Shown in pieces: positions 56,456 to 64,000 of a stretch of DNA of 64,000 nt. The stretch is from Lutjanus erythropterus (Eukaryota; Chordata; Actinopteri; Lutjaniformes; Lutjanidae): NCBI GenBank assembly GCA_020091685.1, contig CM034613.1, positions 4,439,878 through 4,503,877 of the forward strand. The letters run 5' to 3'. Under the pieces are notes generated by a model that saw only the letters and a list, made by a program, of their open reading frames with translations, was not told the origin of the DNA and ran no database searches. Position numbers and translations under genes: made by a program. The number at the start of each line of letters is the position of its first letter. Position 1 is the first letter of the stretch.

Positions 56456-58020
56456 TCTTGTGTTAGACCCATTCATCCACCATGACCTCCTCAGAGTCTG
56501 TGCTGAATCAAGCGTGCATGTGCGAGACTTTCACAAATCTAGGGTTACTGTATAGACAGGACCCTTACAAGTGTAAATACATTGTTTATGTCGTGGACCA
56601 TAGGTACTGATAAACATTTGTGGCTGAGTATAGAGAAGAGATTGCAGCTGCTGTGCCTCTACACAACCAAGTGTACGCTGCAGAAACTGGGCGTTTTTTT
56701 GCTGCAGATTTCTGTACATGAAGTTTCCATGTGTGATCTACGGCTACCATGTTTTTCTTTGACCAGTGCTGTGTAAATCATAGCTGACTGATTGATCAGA
56801 CAGGAGAAACATTGGTACTGACATGTTTACACATGTCGACATTTGATCTGTGTTCACTTGTGTCTTAATTGAAAAAAGGGCATCTGGGATGTGTTGTAGT
56901 CGTTCACATGCTGTTAAACTCCGATTACATGCTGTTGGCTTTTCCCACTTTACTGCCTTTAGTGATCAGACAACAAAAGCAGTAATTAAGTGACTGCAAA
57001 CATGAATACTGTCTGTTGTTTGCAAAGGCTTACCGACCATGAAATGAGCCCTAGAGAAGCTATCAGTGCTTCCAGCTTGAAACAACACCCTGAGCGGCGT
57101 TTGGTGTTGCTGATAAAATGCTGATTGATTTGATTCTGCCTTGATGGGTACTGAGAATGAGCCTTTTGGGTGTCTCGGTGATGTTCTGAAGAAGGAGAAT
57201 GCCGTGGCACGTGTATGGATCGTCTGTCACATGCATAAATACAATTTATATGGTGCCATCACAGGGAAATAAACAAAGCAACAACAAAATCAGTGCTCCA
57301 GTAAGTCCCTCCACCTGAGAGAACTTGTTTTCCAGCAAAGAAAACAAAAACCTGGAAGGATATCAAAGAGGAACTTTAGACTGCAGAGCTGTGTGCTGGT
57401 GGGAGTTGTTGCAGCGTTGCGTAGGGCGTCAGGCTTCATCCCAGCGGGGACTGAAGTCTGGACAGAGACAGCAGCACATTTATTATGCAGTGAGGTCTCA
57501 TGGTAGCAGTACTCAACTTCCTCTTCTTTATACATGATTCTTCCTATCCTCCACAATCTGTAAAGTTACATGTACCTCAGCTGACCCTGTAACAAGACTA
57601 GAGTTACCTAGTTCCACCAGAAAGCACAGGACACCAATTAAACTGAACCAAAAAGTACTCAGAGAGAGCACACCTCTGTTCAGGTGGTACAGTCCTTAAC
57701 AACAAGACTAGAATTACTTCCTCATGGTTATATGCCTCTGCCAACCATCCATGTCTTACTTTAATAATATGCAGGGTGCTGTTAATAAATGTATGGTCAA
57801 GTATTAAGGTGGTTTAACTTTTTAAAAAATGGTTGACTTTTTGAGATGGATTGAGAAAAACATATCAAGTTCTTTGAAGAACGTTAACAACCCAGTTGAG
57901 TTTTATGACTCTTCTTTCTTTGTAAGTTTCTTACTCTTCTGTTATTTGACCTTATTGCTGAACTAATTGAACAAACAAGTTTTTCTCAAAGGTGGAGAAA
58001 ATAGGGCTTGCTAAGCCATC
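56456..58020. other. Single-copy DNA, no gene seen
   Basis: Short frames only. GATCAAGTGTC-type structure is absent. The stretch 57290-57530 is more complex but overlapping frames on both strands cancel each other. No repeat recognised, except possible old transposon at 57570-57760. Confidence 0.5.
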
Positions 58021-58024
58021 GCCA

Positions 58025-58365
58025 GTAGGCAAACTAATTTTTAGCTAGCTAGTAAACAACTTTTCATCTAGTAAACAATGTAGTGGTTTGTTAACCTTTT
58101 AGCTAGCACTTAAAAGTTTTGAAATTTTTGTAAAGCCTTTTAGCTAGCTAGCAAACAATGTAACATTTTGTTAGCACTTTAGGACTCTAGCAAATAATCT
58201 AATGTTTTGTTAAGTTTTTAGCTAGCTAGCAAACAATGTAAAGTTTTCTGAACTTTTAAGCTAGAGAAAAAAATGTGACATTGTGTTAACTTTTAGACAT
58301 CTAGAAAAAGAATGAAACACTTCGTTAACTTGTTAGCTTGCTGGTAAACAACATAACATTTTGTT
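58025..58365. repeat. About 50-bp minisatellite with GCTAGCTAGC core
   Basis: About seven degenerate copies of a unit approximating TTTTAGCTAGCTAGCAAACA followed by ATGTAACATTTTGTTAAC. The palindrome TTAGCTAGCTAG is best kept near 58032, 58140 and 58210. Later units decay to AGCTAGAGAAA and TTAGACATCTAG. Confidence 0.8.
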
Positions 58366-58554
58366 TGTTTTGTTGTTATTTTTTATTTATAAAATCTGTA
58401 ATTTTGGTTAAACATTGATAAACTTGGATTTACTTAACAGTTGTTTTTTTAATCGCAACAGAGCTCTGCTTAATTTTAAATCTTAGTCATTTTAAACCAA
58501 GTGTTACTAAACTCCGATTCAAACCCAGTCTTAGAGACTATTTTTTACAAAGGA

Positions 58555-58625
58555 CTGATCGAGAGCTTTGTAACTTGAAGCTAAATCTCAGCAAAACCAA
58601 TGAGCTTGTGCTGGACGACAACACT
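58555..58625 (+). pseudogene. Very short LINE reverse-transcriptase fragment
   Basis: The plus strand reads CNLKLNLSKTNELVLDD at about 58569-58619. This matches the conserved segment after the RT catalytic box in many fish LINEs (LxLNxSKTKELVxDFR). Only about 20 codons are recognisable. The sequence on both sides belongs to other repeats. Confidence 0.5.
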
Positions 58626-58639
58626 GCACTTTCAATTAT

Positions 58640-59345
58640 GGATTTAGATTAGTGTCACCAATTCAGTAGCTGCCCAAATGTGAAATATTGTCACAATCTG
58701 TTCTTCCTGAGTTATGGGATTGCATAATGGACAGAAAAGTGTTTTTGTGGAACATTATGATGGCACAGTGAATTTGGGTATAAACTGGGTGGTGCAGTGG
58801 TTACACTGCTGTCTCACAGCAAGAAGGTCCTGAGTCTGAATCCCCCAGCCAGATCAGGGGTTGGGGACTTTGTGGCAGGGGTGGAGTTTGTATGTTCTCC
58901 TTGTGCCCACATTGGTTCTCTCTGGGGACTTCCGTGACCTCCCACAGTCCAAAGACATGCAGCATAATATGTTAATCGATAACTCTAAATTGCGCGTAGG
59001 TGTGAATGTAAGCGTTAGTGGTTATTTGTCACTGTGTCAACCCTGCGATGAATTGGCGACTTGTCCAGCAGGGTGTACCCCAACTCTCGCTCAATGTCAG
59101 GTGGGATAGGCTCCAGCCCCACCACGACCTGTCAGGAGAAGCAGTTATGGACAATGAATGGATGGATGGGTAGTTAGGCCAAAAATGTGTTCTGTTAGGT
59201 CACAATGACTTTTGACCACCAAAACCTAATCAGTTCAGTTCATCATCACATGCATAAGAATGGGACAGCCTTTAAATATGTACTCGATGGATGGACAACC
59301 TGAAAACATAATGCCTCCTGCCACAGCTAATAGAAAAAATTAATC
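58640..59345 (+). repeat. Teleost GTGACCTTTGACC-type repeat, split by a SINE
   Basis: The left part, 58640-58775 (TCACAATCTGTTCTTCCTGA, AAAAGTGTTTTTGTGGAACA), and the right part, 59172-59345 (GGTCACAATGACTTTTGACC, ACCACCAAAACCTAATCAG, CCTGAAAACATAATGCCTCC), are consecutive parts of one family as I remember it. A second, less interrupted copy is at 62025-62345. The SINE at 58785-59172 sits between them. Confidence 0.6.
58785..59172 (+). mobile_element. tRNA-derived SINE with ATGG tail
   Basis: The head GGTGGTGCAGTGGTTACACT resembles a polymerase III A box region. GAGTCTGAATCCCCCAGC is a worn B box (GGTTCGAATCC). The body holds CCCACAGTCCAAAGACATGC, GACTCTAAATTGC-like (here AACTCTAAATTGCGCG), TGGCGACTTGTCCAG and GGATAGGCTCCAGCCCC, all hallmarks of a very common fish SINE. 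It ends AATGAATGGATGGATGG. The 82-codon frame at 58861-59109 is not a gene. Confidence 0.8.
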
Positions 59346-59457
59346 TGTGCCTGCATCAAGATCATCAAAACTCTCATTGCTGCATTCACCAATGACATTT
59401 TCTACATATGCACTGTATATATAAATTGAATACATCCATCACATCCTCTATAATTAG

Positions 59458-59582
59458 GCAGTCCATTTAAGCCAACATGCCCTTTACAACACAGCAGTCT
59501 ACTTAAGCCAATAGACCCTTTGCATTAAGACAGTCTATTTAAGCCAGCACACCCTTTGCAATAAAGCGGGCCATTTAAGCTA
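59458..59582 (+). repeat. 36-bp tandem repeat, 3.4 copies
   Basis: C(C/T)A(C/T)TTAAGC-type landmarks start at 59463, 59499, 59535 and 59571, exactly 36 apart. The unit also contains CCCTTTGCAATAAAG. Confidence 0.9.
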
Positions 59583-59820
59583 ATGTTTTTCTCACTGCAC
59601 TGATCATTTGCAAATACTAATGGTGGTGCTGCGGCTCATTCAGCATTTCATAATCCATACCTCCACCCCAGGATGCAAGAGCTCATTGGTAGCAAAGTTA
59701 TTCCATCATTGCCGCCATTCTTCTTTGTGCTGAATTTAGTTTATAGTTGTTCTTTGAAGTCTTGTACTAAAATAAAAGATTCATGGATCTACAAAATTAT
59801 GTAATTTAAATTCTTCATTC
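59583..59820. other. Nothing seen
   Basis: Single-copy or unassigned repeat. Confidence 0.5.
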
Positions 59821-59821
59821 A

Positions 59822-59933
59822 TGTAGAAGTACTGATTCAACTTCTTTACTCAAGTAAAAGTGAAAAAGTACAGGCTCTGAAATGCACTCAAAGTATAAAA
59901 GTAAAAAGCTTACCTCTGAAGGGCATTTCTACC
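59822..59933. repeat. ACTCAAG-AAAAG dispersed repeat, copy 2
   Basis: Same family and orientation as 25321-25432. It runs directly into the minisatellite that follows. Confidence 0.8.
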
Positions 59934-59934
59934 T

Positions 59935-60425
59935 TGTTGCGTCATTTTTGTCTTGTTACATCTTTTATGTAATTTTCATATTATCTTCTTATCTTTTGTC
60001 GTTACATCTTATTATGTCTTTAATGTCATTTTCGTCTTGTGGCATCTTTTTTGTTGTTGTCTTGTTACGTCTTTCACATCTTTTACGTTGTTTTTGTCCT
60101 GCTAAATTCTGTTTGTCTTGCTACATGTTCTACGTAGTTTCATCTTGTTAAATAACTTCAGTTTTGTCACATCTTTTATTGTTTTTTGTCTTGTTATTTC
60201 TTTTACGTTGTTTTCATCATTAGGTCTTTCACATTTCTGTCTTGTAAGATCTTTTACATTGGTGACGTCCTTTATAGATTTTTGTCTTGTTAAGTAGCTT
60301 TTGTCTCGTAGCTCTTGTTAAGTCTTTTACATCATTTTCGTCACATCTTTTGTTGTTTTTGTCTTGTTACGTCTCACATTGCTTTTGGTTGTAACATCTT
60401 TTACATCACGTTCATCTTCTTGCCT
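59935..60425 (+). repeat. T-rich minisatellite, TTTTGTCTTGTTACATCTTT
   Basis: About 490 bases of degenerate units, mostly 25-35 long, built on TTGTCTTGTTACRTC and TTTTACRTYRTTTT. Units vary in length, so it is a short-unit array with slippage. Phe/Leu/Ser-rich frames at 59882-60151 and 60315-60527 are artefacts, and their membrane-like look is misleading. Confidence 0.85.
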
Positions 60426-60885
60426 TGTTTTCTGATGGATAAACCAAGGAATCGCCTTTCTATGCCTTGTGATCCATCTATTTGGGTTGAAATTGGTCTT
60501 GATGTTGATGTTAGTAAAAAGTTGTGAGACTGGGAAAGTCAACTTATGTGTCGTAATTTCCCATCTCATCATTCTACCATCCAGTGGCAGGTTTATACTC
60601 ACAGAGTACATCTGGTGAGTCAGACTACAAATTAATTAACATTTGAACTGGTTTTGCTGTTGACAATTAAACATTATCATGGAAAAAAGGGTTGATGATG
60701 AGTTTATTGGGTTCTTTCGGATTTTAATGTTTAGGAATGGAGGGTGTGTACCTCTCAACTTCACTGTAGACTAATGTGATACTAAAGTACATTATTAAAT
60801 CTAATCTTGATTCAACCAAGTTTCTCAGATATTTCCGACATTGTTTAAATCTGTTCATTTAGCTTTTTTTAGTACCTTTAAAATC
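60426..60885. other. Nothing seen
   Basis: Single-copy AT-rich sequence with no frames or repeats of note. Confidence 0.6.
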
Positions 60886-60889
60886 AAGA

Positions 60890-61130
60890 GGCAATTAAAG
60901 GGAATATGAAATGTCTGGGAGCTGATTGCTGTGAATTATTGATCTGTGTGGCTGTCAGCGAGCAGCTCCTGTTTGAGCTGTGAGGTGGAGAGGATCAGAG
61001 GCCTGTCTCACTTTGCTCTGTTGTTAGCACTGCCAGTCATCCTCATAGCTCACATTCATCTCCATTCAATATGCTGTCACCGTTCTATCCTTGTTCACGC
61101 AGCATATCCCTGAGCTCATTACCCTGCCAG
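60890..61130. promoter_or_regulatory. Candidate conserved non-coding element
   Basis: Complex sequence with GAGGCAATTAAAGGGAATAT, GTGAATTATTGATCTGTG and AGCTCATTACCCTGCCAGC. No frame. Bounded on the right by a (CA)n run. Confidence 0.35.
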
Positions 61131-61150
61131 CACACACACACACACACACG
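61131..61150. repeat. (CA)n microsatellite
   Basis: About nine CA units. Confidence 0.9.
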
Positions 61151-61179
61151 CTTACACACATAAGAAACAGCAGCCGTGG

Positions 61180-61400
61180 TGCACCGATGCATTAAAAAAA
61201 GCATACTTCTGTTTCATTATTAATTTGCTTATTTATTCATAGCATCAATAAAACATGGCGATGGGTCTGGAGACTGACGGAGCAATACTGAATCAAATGA
61301 GGATCAACAAACCGGGTTTGAAGGAGATCACACCTCGCACAAATTGCCAGTTGTTTTGTTCACACCACCTGGGTTAGCATAGCAGGAGATCATGATAGGC
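61180..61400. promoter_or_regulatory. Candidate conserved non-coding element
   Basis: Contains TTTCATTATTAATTTGCTTA (three ATTA/TAAT cores), CAATACTGAATCAAATGAGG and CTCGCACAAATTGCCAG. Non-coding and unique in the window. It may form one element with 60890-61130, split by the microsatellite. Confidence 0.35.
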
Positions 61401-61591
61401 AAAGCGAATCACGGAATATCTTTCATATGGTGATTTTACTCATTGGCAGCAGAGTCTCACACTGAATGGGGAGGCCATAGATAGTGATTATTCAGCCTTT
61501 CACAGTAAAAGCATGACTACAGCGAGCAACATGCATGAGGATAATTGGACTGTATTCCACTTGATTTACCCATAAAAATAATCAAAACTAA
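61401..61591. other. Nothing seen
   Basis: Short single-copy stretch. Confidence 0.6.
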
Positions 61592-61690
61592 GTAGGGTGC
61601 AGATCCCCACCAGGGATCTAATGGTGAAGCACCCACTGCAATGCCACCCAAATGGCCAGATCTAACTGGTGGAGGTTTGCAAAGTTCTGC
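61592..61690 (+). repeat. Unassigned dispersed repeat, copy 2
   Basis: Partner of 32058-32165 in the same orientation (GGGTGCAGATCCC, GGTGAAGCACCCACTGCAAT, GCCACC). Confidence 0.65.
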
Positions 61691-62024
61691 CAACATTAAC
61701 ATGACCTCCACATACATTGTCCCAAGCTAAAACATGATGTCAAACTGAAGCAGCTGTTGATCACTTGCTGTCACTGTCTGTGCTGTCCATATAAAACAGA
61801 GCAAAACAGAATTACTGCAGTTGTATGACAGGAATTTAATGTGGAACTTACCACTATATTGACCTGCAACTTTCAAGGAATTTAATAAAAGGTATTAAGT
61901 GTATCTTTTGGCAAAATGGAAGTTATCAGTATTCATGTGTGATTCTAGTGAATAATTTCCAGGGAGAGACATTCTGTCTTCACTTAGAGACTATTTTTAC
62001 AGAAGAGGACAGAGGATTGATAGA
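61691..62024. other. Nothing seen
   Basis: AT-rich stretch. It may be the upstream part of the repeat at 62025. Confidence 0.5.
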
Positions 62025-62345
62025 AAACTGGACGTCATGATGTCACAGTGAAGTTGACCTTTGACCTTTTGGATATGTCATCACCCCATCATTTTATCAT
62101 GTGAGATATTTGTGTGCATTTTTATTTTTATTAGCATATGAAATCTTGGGTTTTGGCCAAAACTGTCTTCAGTTAGGTCACTGTGACCTTTGTTCTTTGA
62201 CCACCATAATCTAATCAATTCATCTTTGAGTCCAAGTGAACATTTGTGCCAAGTTTGACAAAATTCCCTCAAAGTGCTCTTGAGATATTGCGTTCACAAG
62301 AATGGGATGACCTGAAAATATAATGCCTGTGGCCATAAAAACATA
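62025..62345 (+). repeat. Teleost GTGACCTTTGACC-type repeat, second copy
   Basis: GTCACAGTGAAGTTGACC, TTGGCCAAAACTGTCTTCAG, GGTCACTGTGACCTTTG, TTTGACCACCATAATCTAAT, TCAAAGTGCTCTTGAGATAT and CCTGAAAATATAATGCCTGT follow in the order of a very common fish repeat. They overlap the parts seen at 59172-59345. The palindrome GGTCACTGTGACC is built in. Confidence 0.7.
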
Positions 62346-63538
62346 AAAGTCATTAAGGTAAAGCTCTGAGGTCCTTCAGTGTGCGGCCATGAATGTGCAA
62401 CAAAAAAATTAGGCTGGTCGGTCCAGTAGTATTTATGATTAGCTGTGGACAACACACACACTAATGCACACAGAGAAGCAATTACATGATGGATAATGAA
62501 TGTCAGAGCCAATGAAAACCAGACATAATCCAAGTGTGAGTTATGGAGTCATTTTTATAGAATCCATGAACAAGATGAGCCAAAGGGCTAAATCTGACCT
62601 TTAGTTTGACCCAACAAATGCTAAGTGAGAAAAGGAGACATGAACATGATCTCCACTTAGACTTATCCAGCGTACATCTTTGTTTTGTAACAGCAGGTAA
62701 TATCTAGCTTAACAATTCAAGGCAAGCCAAAAGCGTGCAAAATACATGATCTGTCTGACAGGTGTCTCCAATGGTAAGATGTGCATGTCAAAATGACATT
62801 TTTCCCTCCTTGCCTGAAGGCAGATTTGCTAGAACTCTCAGTCGGTGGTGGAACATGTTTGACAGTTGTTCTTGATTTGCACTGGGTGCCATTTCAACTG
62901 ATGCTCAATATTACAAATGTGATACATACAGTCATATGAAGGAGCACTACAAGAAATGTGATTAATGGGACATTGTATTTGTCATCCAGATTCATCTTTC
63001 ATTTTGAAAAATTGATATAGAACTTTTCTACAGGGACACACGAGGTTAAGTTGTTTTTGATCAGATAAAATAGAAGCTCTGCAATAGGAGAACTGTCAGC
63101 TGCTCAGTGGCATCCACTTTAAAGTGAAACTATATACTTTTTCAAATAAATAATACAACTTGTCTCATACAAACGAAAGCCTGAATTCACAATCAATACC
63201 TTTGTTCAATTCAGTACACTTGGGGTCTGGTATGACTAGTATGGTGGCTAATGTTAGCAAACTTTAGATGGATATTGCTGTGAGTATTGAAGACTTTATG
63301 ACTGCTCTCACATATTGGTATGTTACAAATAAACATTTCAGTGGTTTTATCAGAAAACATTTTGTAAACAGCATTCTTAATATTCTTCAGAGCAGGGGTT
63401 AATAATCGTAATACTCAAAGGTCTGCATTTGATTTTTCATTCAGATCAGAAACAGCTGGCAATGACAAATACAATTTAATCAACTCATATCTTTTAAGCA
63501 ACATTCATTCAGGTTTAAGACCAGCAACTAACAATTTC
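62346..63538. other. Single-copy DNA, no gene seen
   Basis: No repeat recognised. The 79-codon minus-strand frame (62294-62533) starts within the repeat and has no domain. Confidence 0.5.
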
Positions 63539-63615
63539 CTACACAGAGCAACAGCCAACTTTACCTACACAGGCCAATTGCTAACATTACCTACACAGAA
63601 CAACTGCTAACGTTG
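63539..63615. repeat. 25-26-bp tandem triplet
   Basis: CCTACACAG starts at 63539, 63564 and 63590, each followed by a CAA-TGCTAAC-like phrase. Confidence 0.75.
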
Positions 63616-63639
63616 ACTTACTAACTAACGTTAGAGGTA

Positions 63640-63780
63640 ATCCAAAAGTCACAGAAAGTAATCTAGTTACATTTCTTTAATATTGTGATACTTGGATTAG
63701 GTTACTGAATACACTGACGAACAGGTAATTAGTAACTGTATTGGAATACATTTTTAAAGTGATCCTCCCAAGCCTAAACC
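63640..63780. repeat. Teleost dispersed repeat (AGTAATCTAGTTAC type)
   Basis: AAAGTAATCTAGTTACATTT, GGATTAGGTTACTGAATACA and TTTTAAAGTGATCCTCCCAA succeed each other as in a repeat I remember from many fish genomes (reverse orientation of its TGGGAGGATCAC form). No second copy in the window. Confidence 0.45.
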
Positions 63781-64000
63781 CTACTCCCAGTTCAATCACT
63801 CACCAAGCAGTGACTGGCAGTGGCCTCCAGTCACACACCCAGTCTCAGCTCCACTGTGTATTAAGACACACACTCGCAGTCACACACCCAAACACAAAAG
63901 AGACACTAACACACACCGCAGACGGATACAGTATATCATCTTTATCTCCCTCTGCCAACGACCCACACACACGCACACACACACCCTCACACTTGCAAAT
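63781..64000. repeat. CA-rich window end
   Basis: CACACA-rich, low-complexity patches (about 63862-63930 and 63965-63992) with ordinary sequence between. The window ends inside the second patch. Confidence 0.75.

Noticed and set aside
58785..58860. tRNA gene from A-box/B-box-like words
   Set aside because: No cloverleaf can be formed. The words belong to the SINE head.
59882..60527. Hydrophobic frames that look like membrane proteins
   Set aside because: They are translations of the T-rich minisatellite.
1..64000. CRISPR arrays, prokaryotic operons, plasmid or phage features
   Set aside because: Tandem arrays here have unit lengths and divergence typical of eukaryotic satellites. No cas-like, replication or phage genes are present, and the DNA is of vertebrate type.

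Overview
This window looks like non-coding nuclear DNA from a ray-finned fish, probably a percomorph. It is AT-leaning, has long (GT)n/(CA)n runs and pyrimidine tracts, and carries fragments of repeat families I recognise from teleost genomes. These include Rex3/RTE-like LINE ends with a GATG tail, a tRNA-headed SINE, hAT-type ends that begin CAGTGGTTCTCAA, and several unnamed families that recur within the window. These assignments rest on pattern recall and on copies found in the window, not on a database search.

I found no intact protein-coding gene, rRNA, tRNA gene or CRISPR array on either strand. The open reading frames are all short (177 codons or fewer). They lie in pyrimidine tracts, microsatellites or transposon debris, and none shows a convincing domain. 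The window is best read as a gene desert or the inside of a very large intron. The only protein homology I can see is transposon debris: an internally deleted reverse-transcriptase pseudogene (44500-45115), two Rex3-like C-terminal fragments on opposite strands (12565-12836 minus, 42800-43240 plus) and a very short RT fragment (58555-58625).

Layout. 1-9 kb: candidate conserved blocks alternate with tandem arrays (a 307-bp period at 3.4-4.3 kb, an AT-rich repeat domain at 5-6 kb, a 103-bp satellite at 7.1-7.9 kb). 9-14 kb: a promoter-like patch, a complex block holding a strong hairpin, hAT and LINE debris, then a GC-elevated block. 14-22 kb: a 630-bp foldback element, an inverted/direct repeat cluster, a probable DNA transposon and a possible first exon with a consensus splice donor. 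22-36 kb: mostly single-copy DNA with several strong conserved-element candidates (26.0-26.7, 27.8-28.2, 31.6-31.9, 33.3-34.0 kb). 36-48 kb: more candidates mixed with repeats and the RT pseudogene. 48-64 kb: a TIR transposon (50.9-52.1 kb), a strong candidate cluster (52.2-52.9 kb), then a repeat-dense tail with nested insertions and several minisatellites.

The biologically interesting signal is the set of about twenty sequence-complex, TAAT-rich, non-repetitive blocks spaced through a gene-free region. That is the usual look of a long-range enhancer landscape around a developmental gene. I infer this from composition and motif density only; cross-species alignment would decide it. I saw nothing that amounts to a new multi-gene system.
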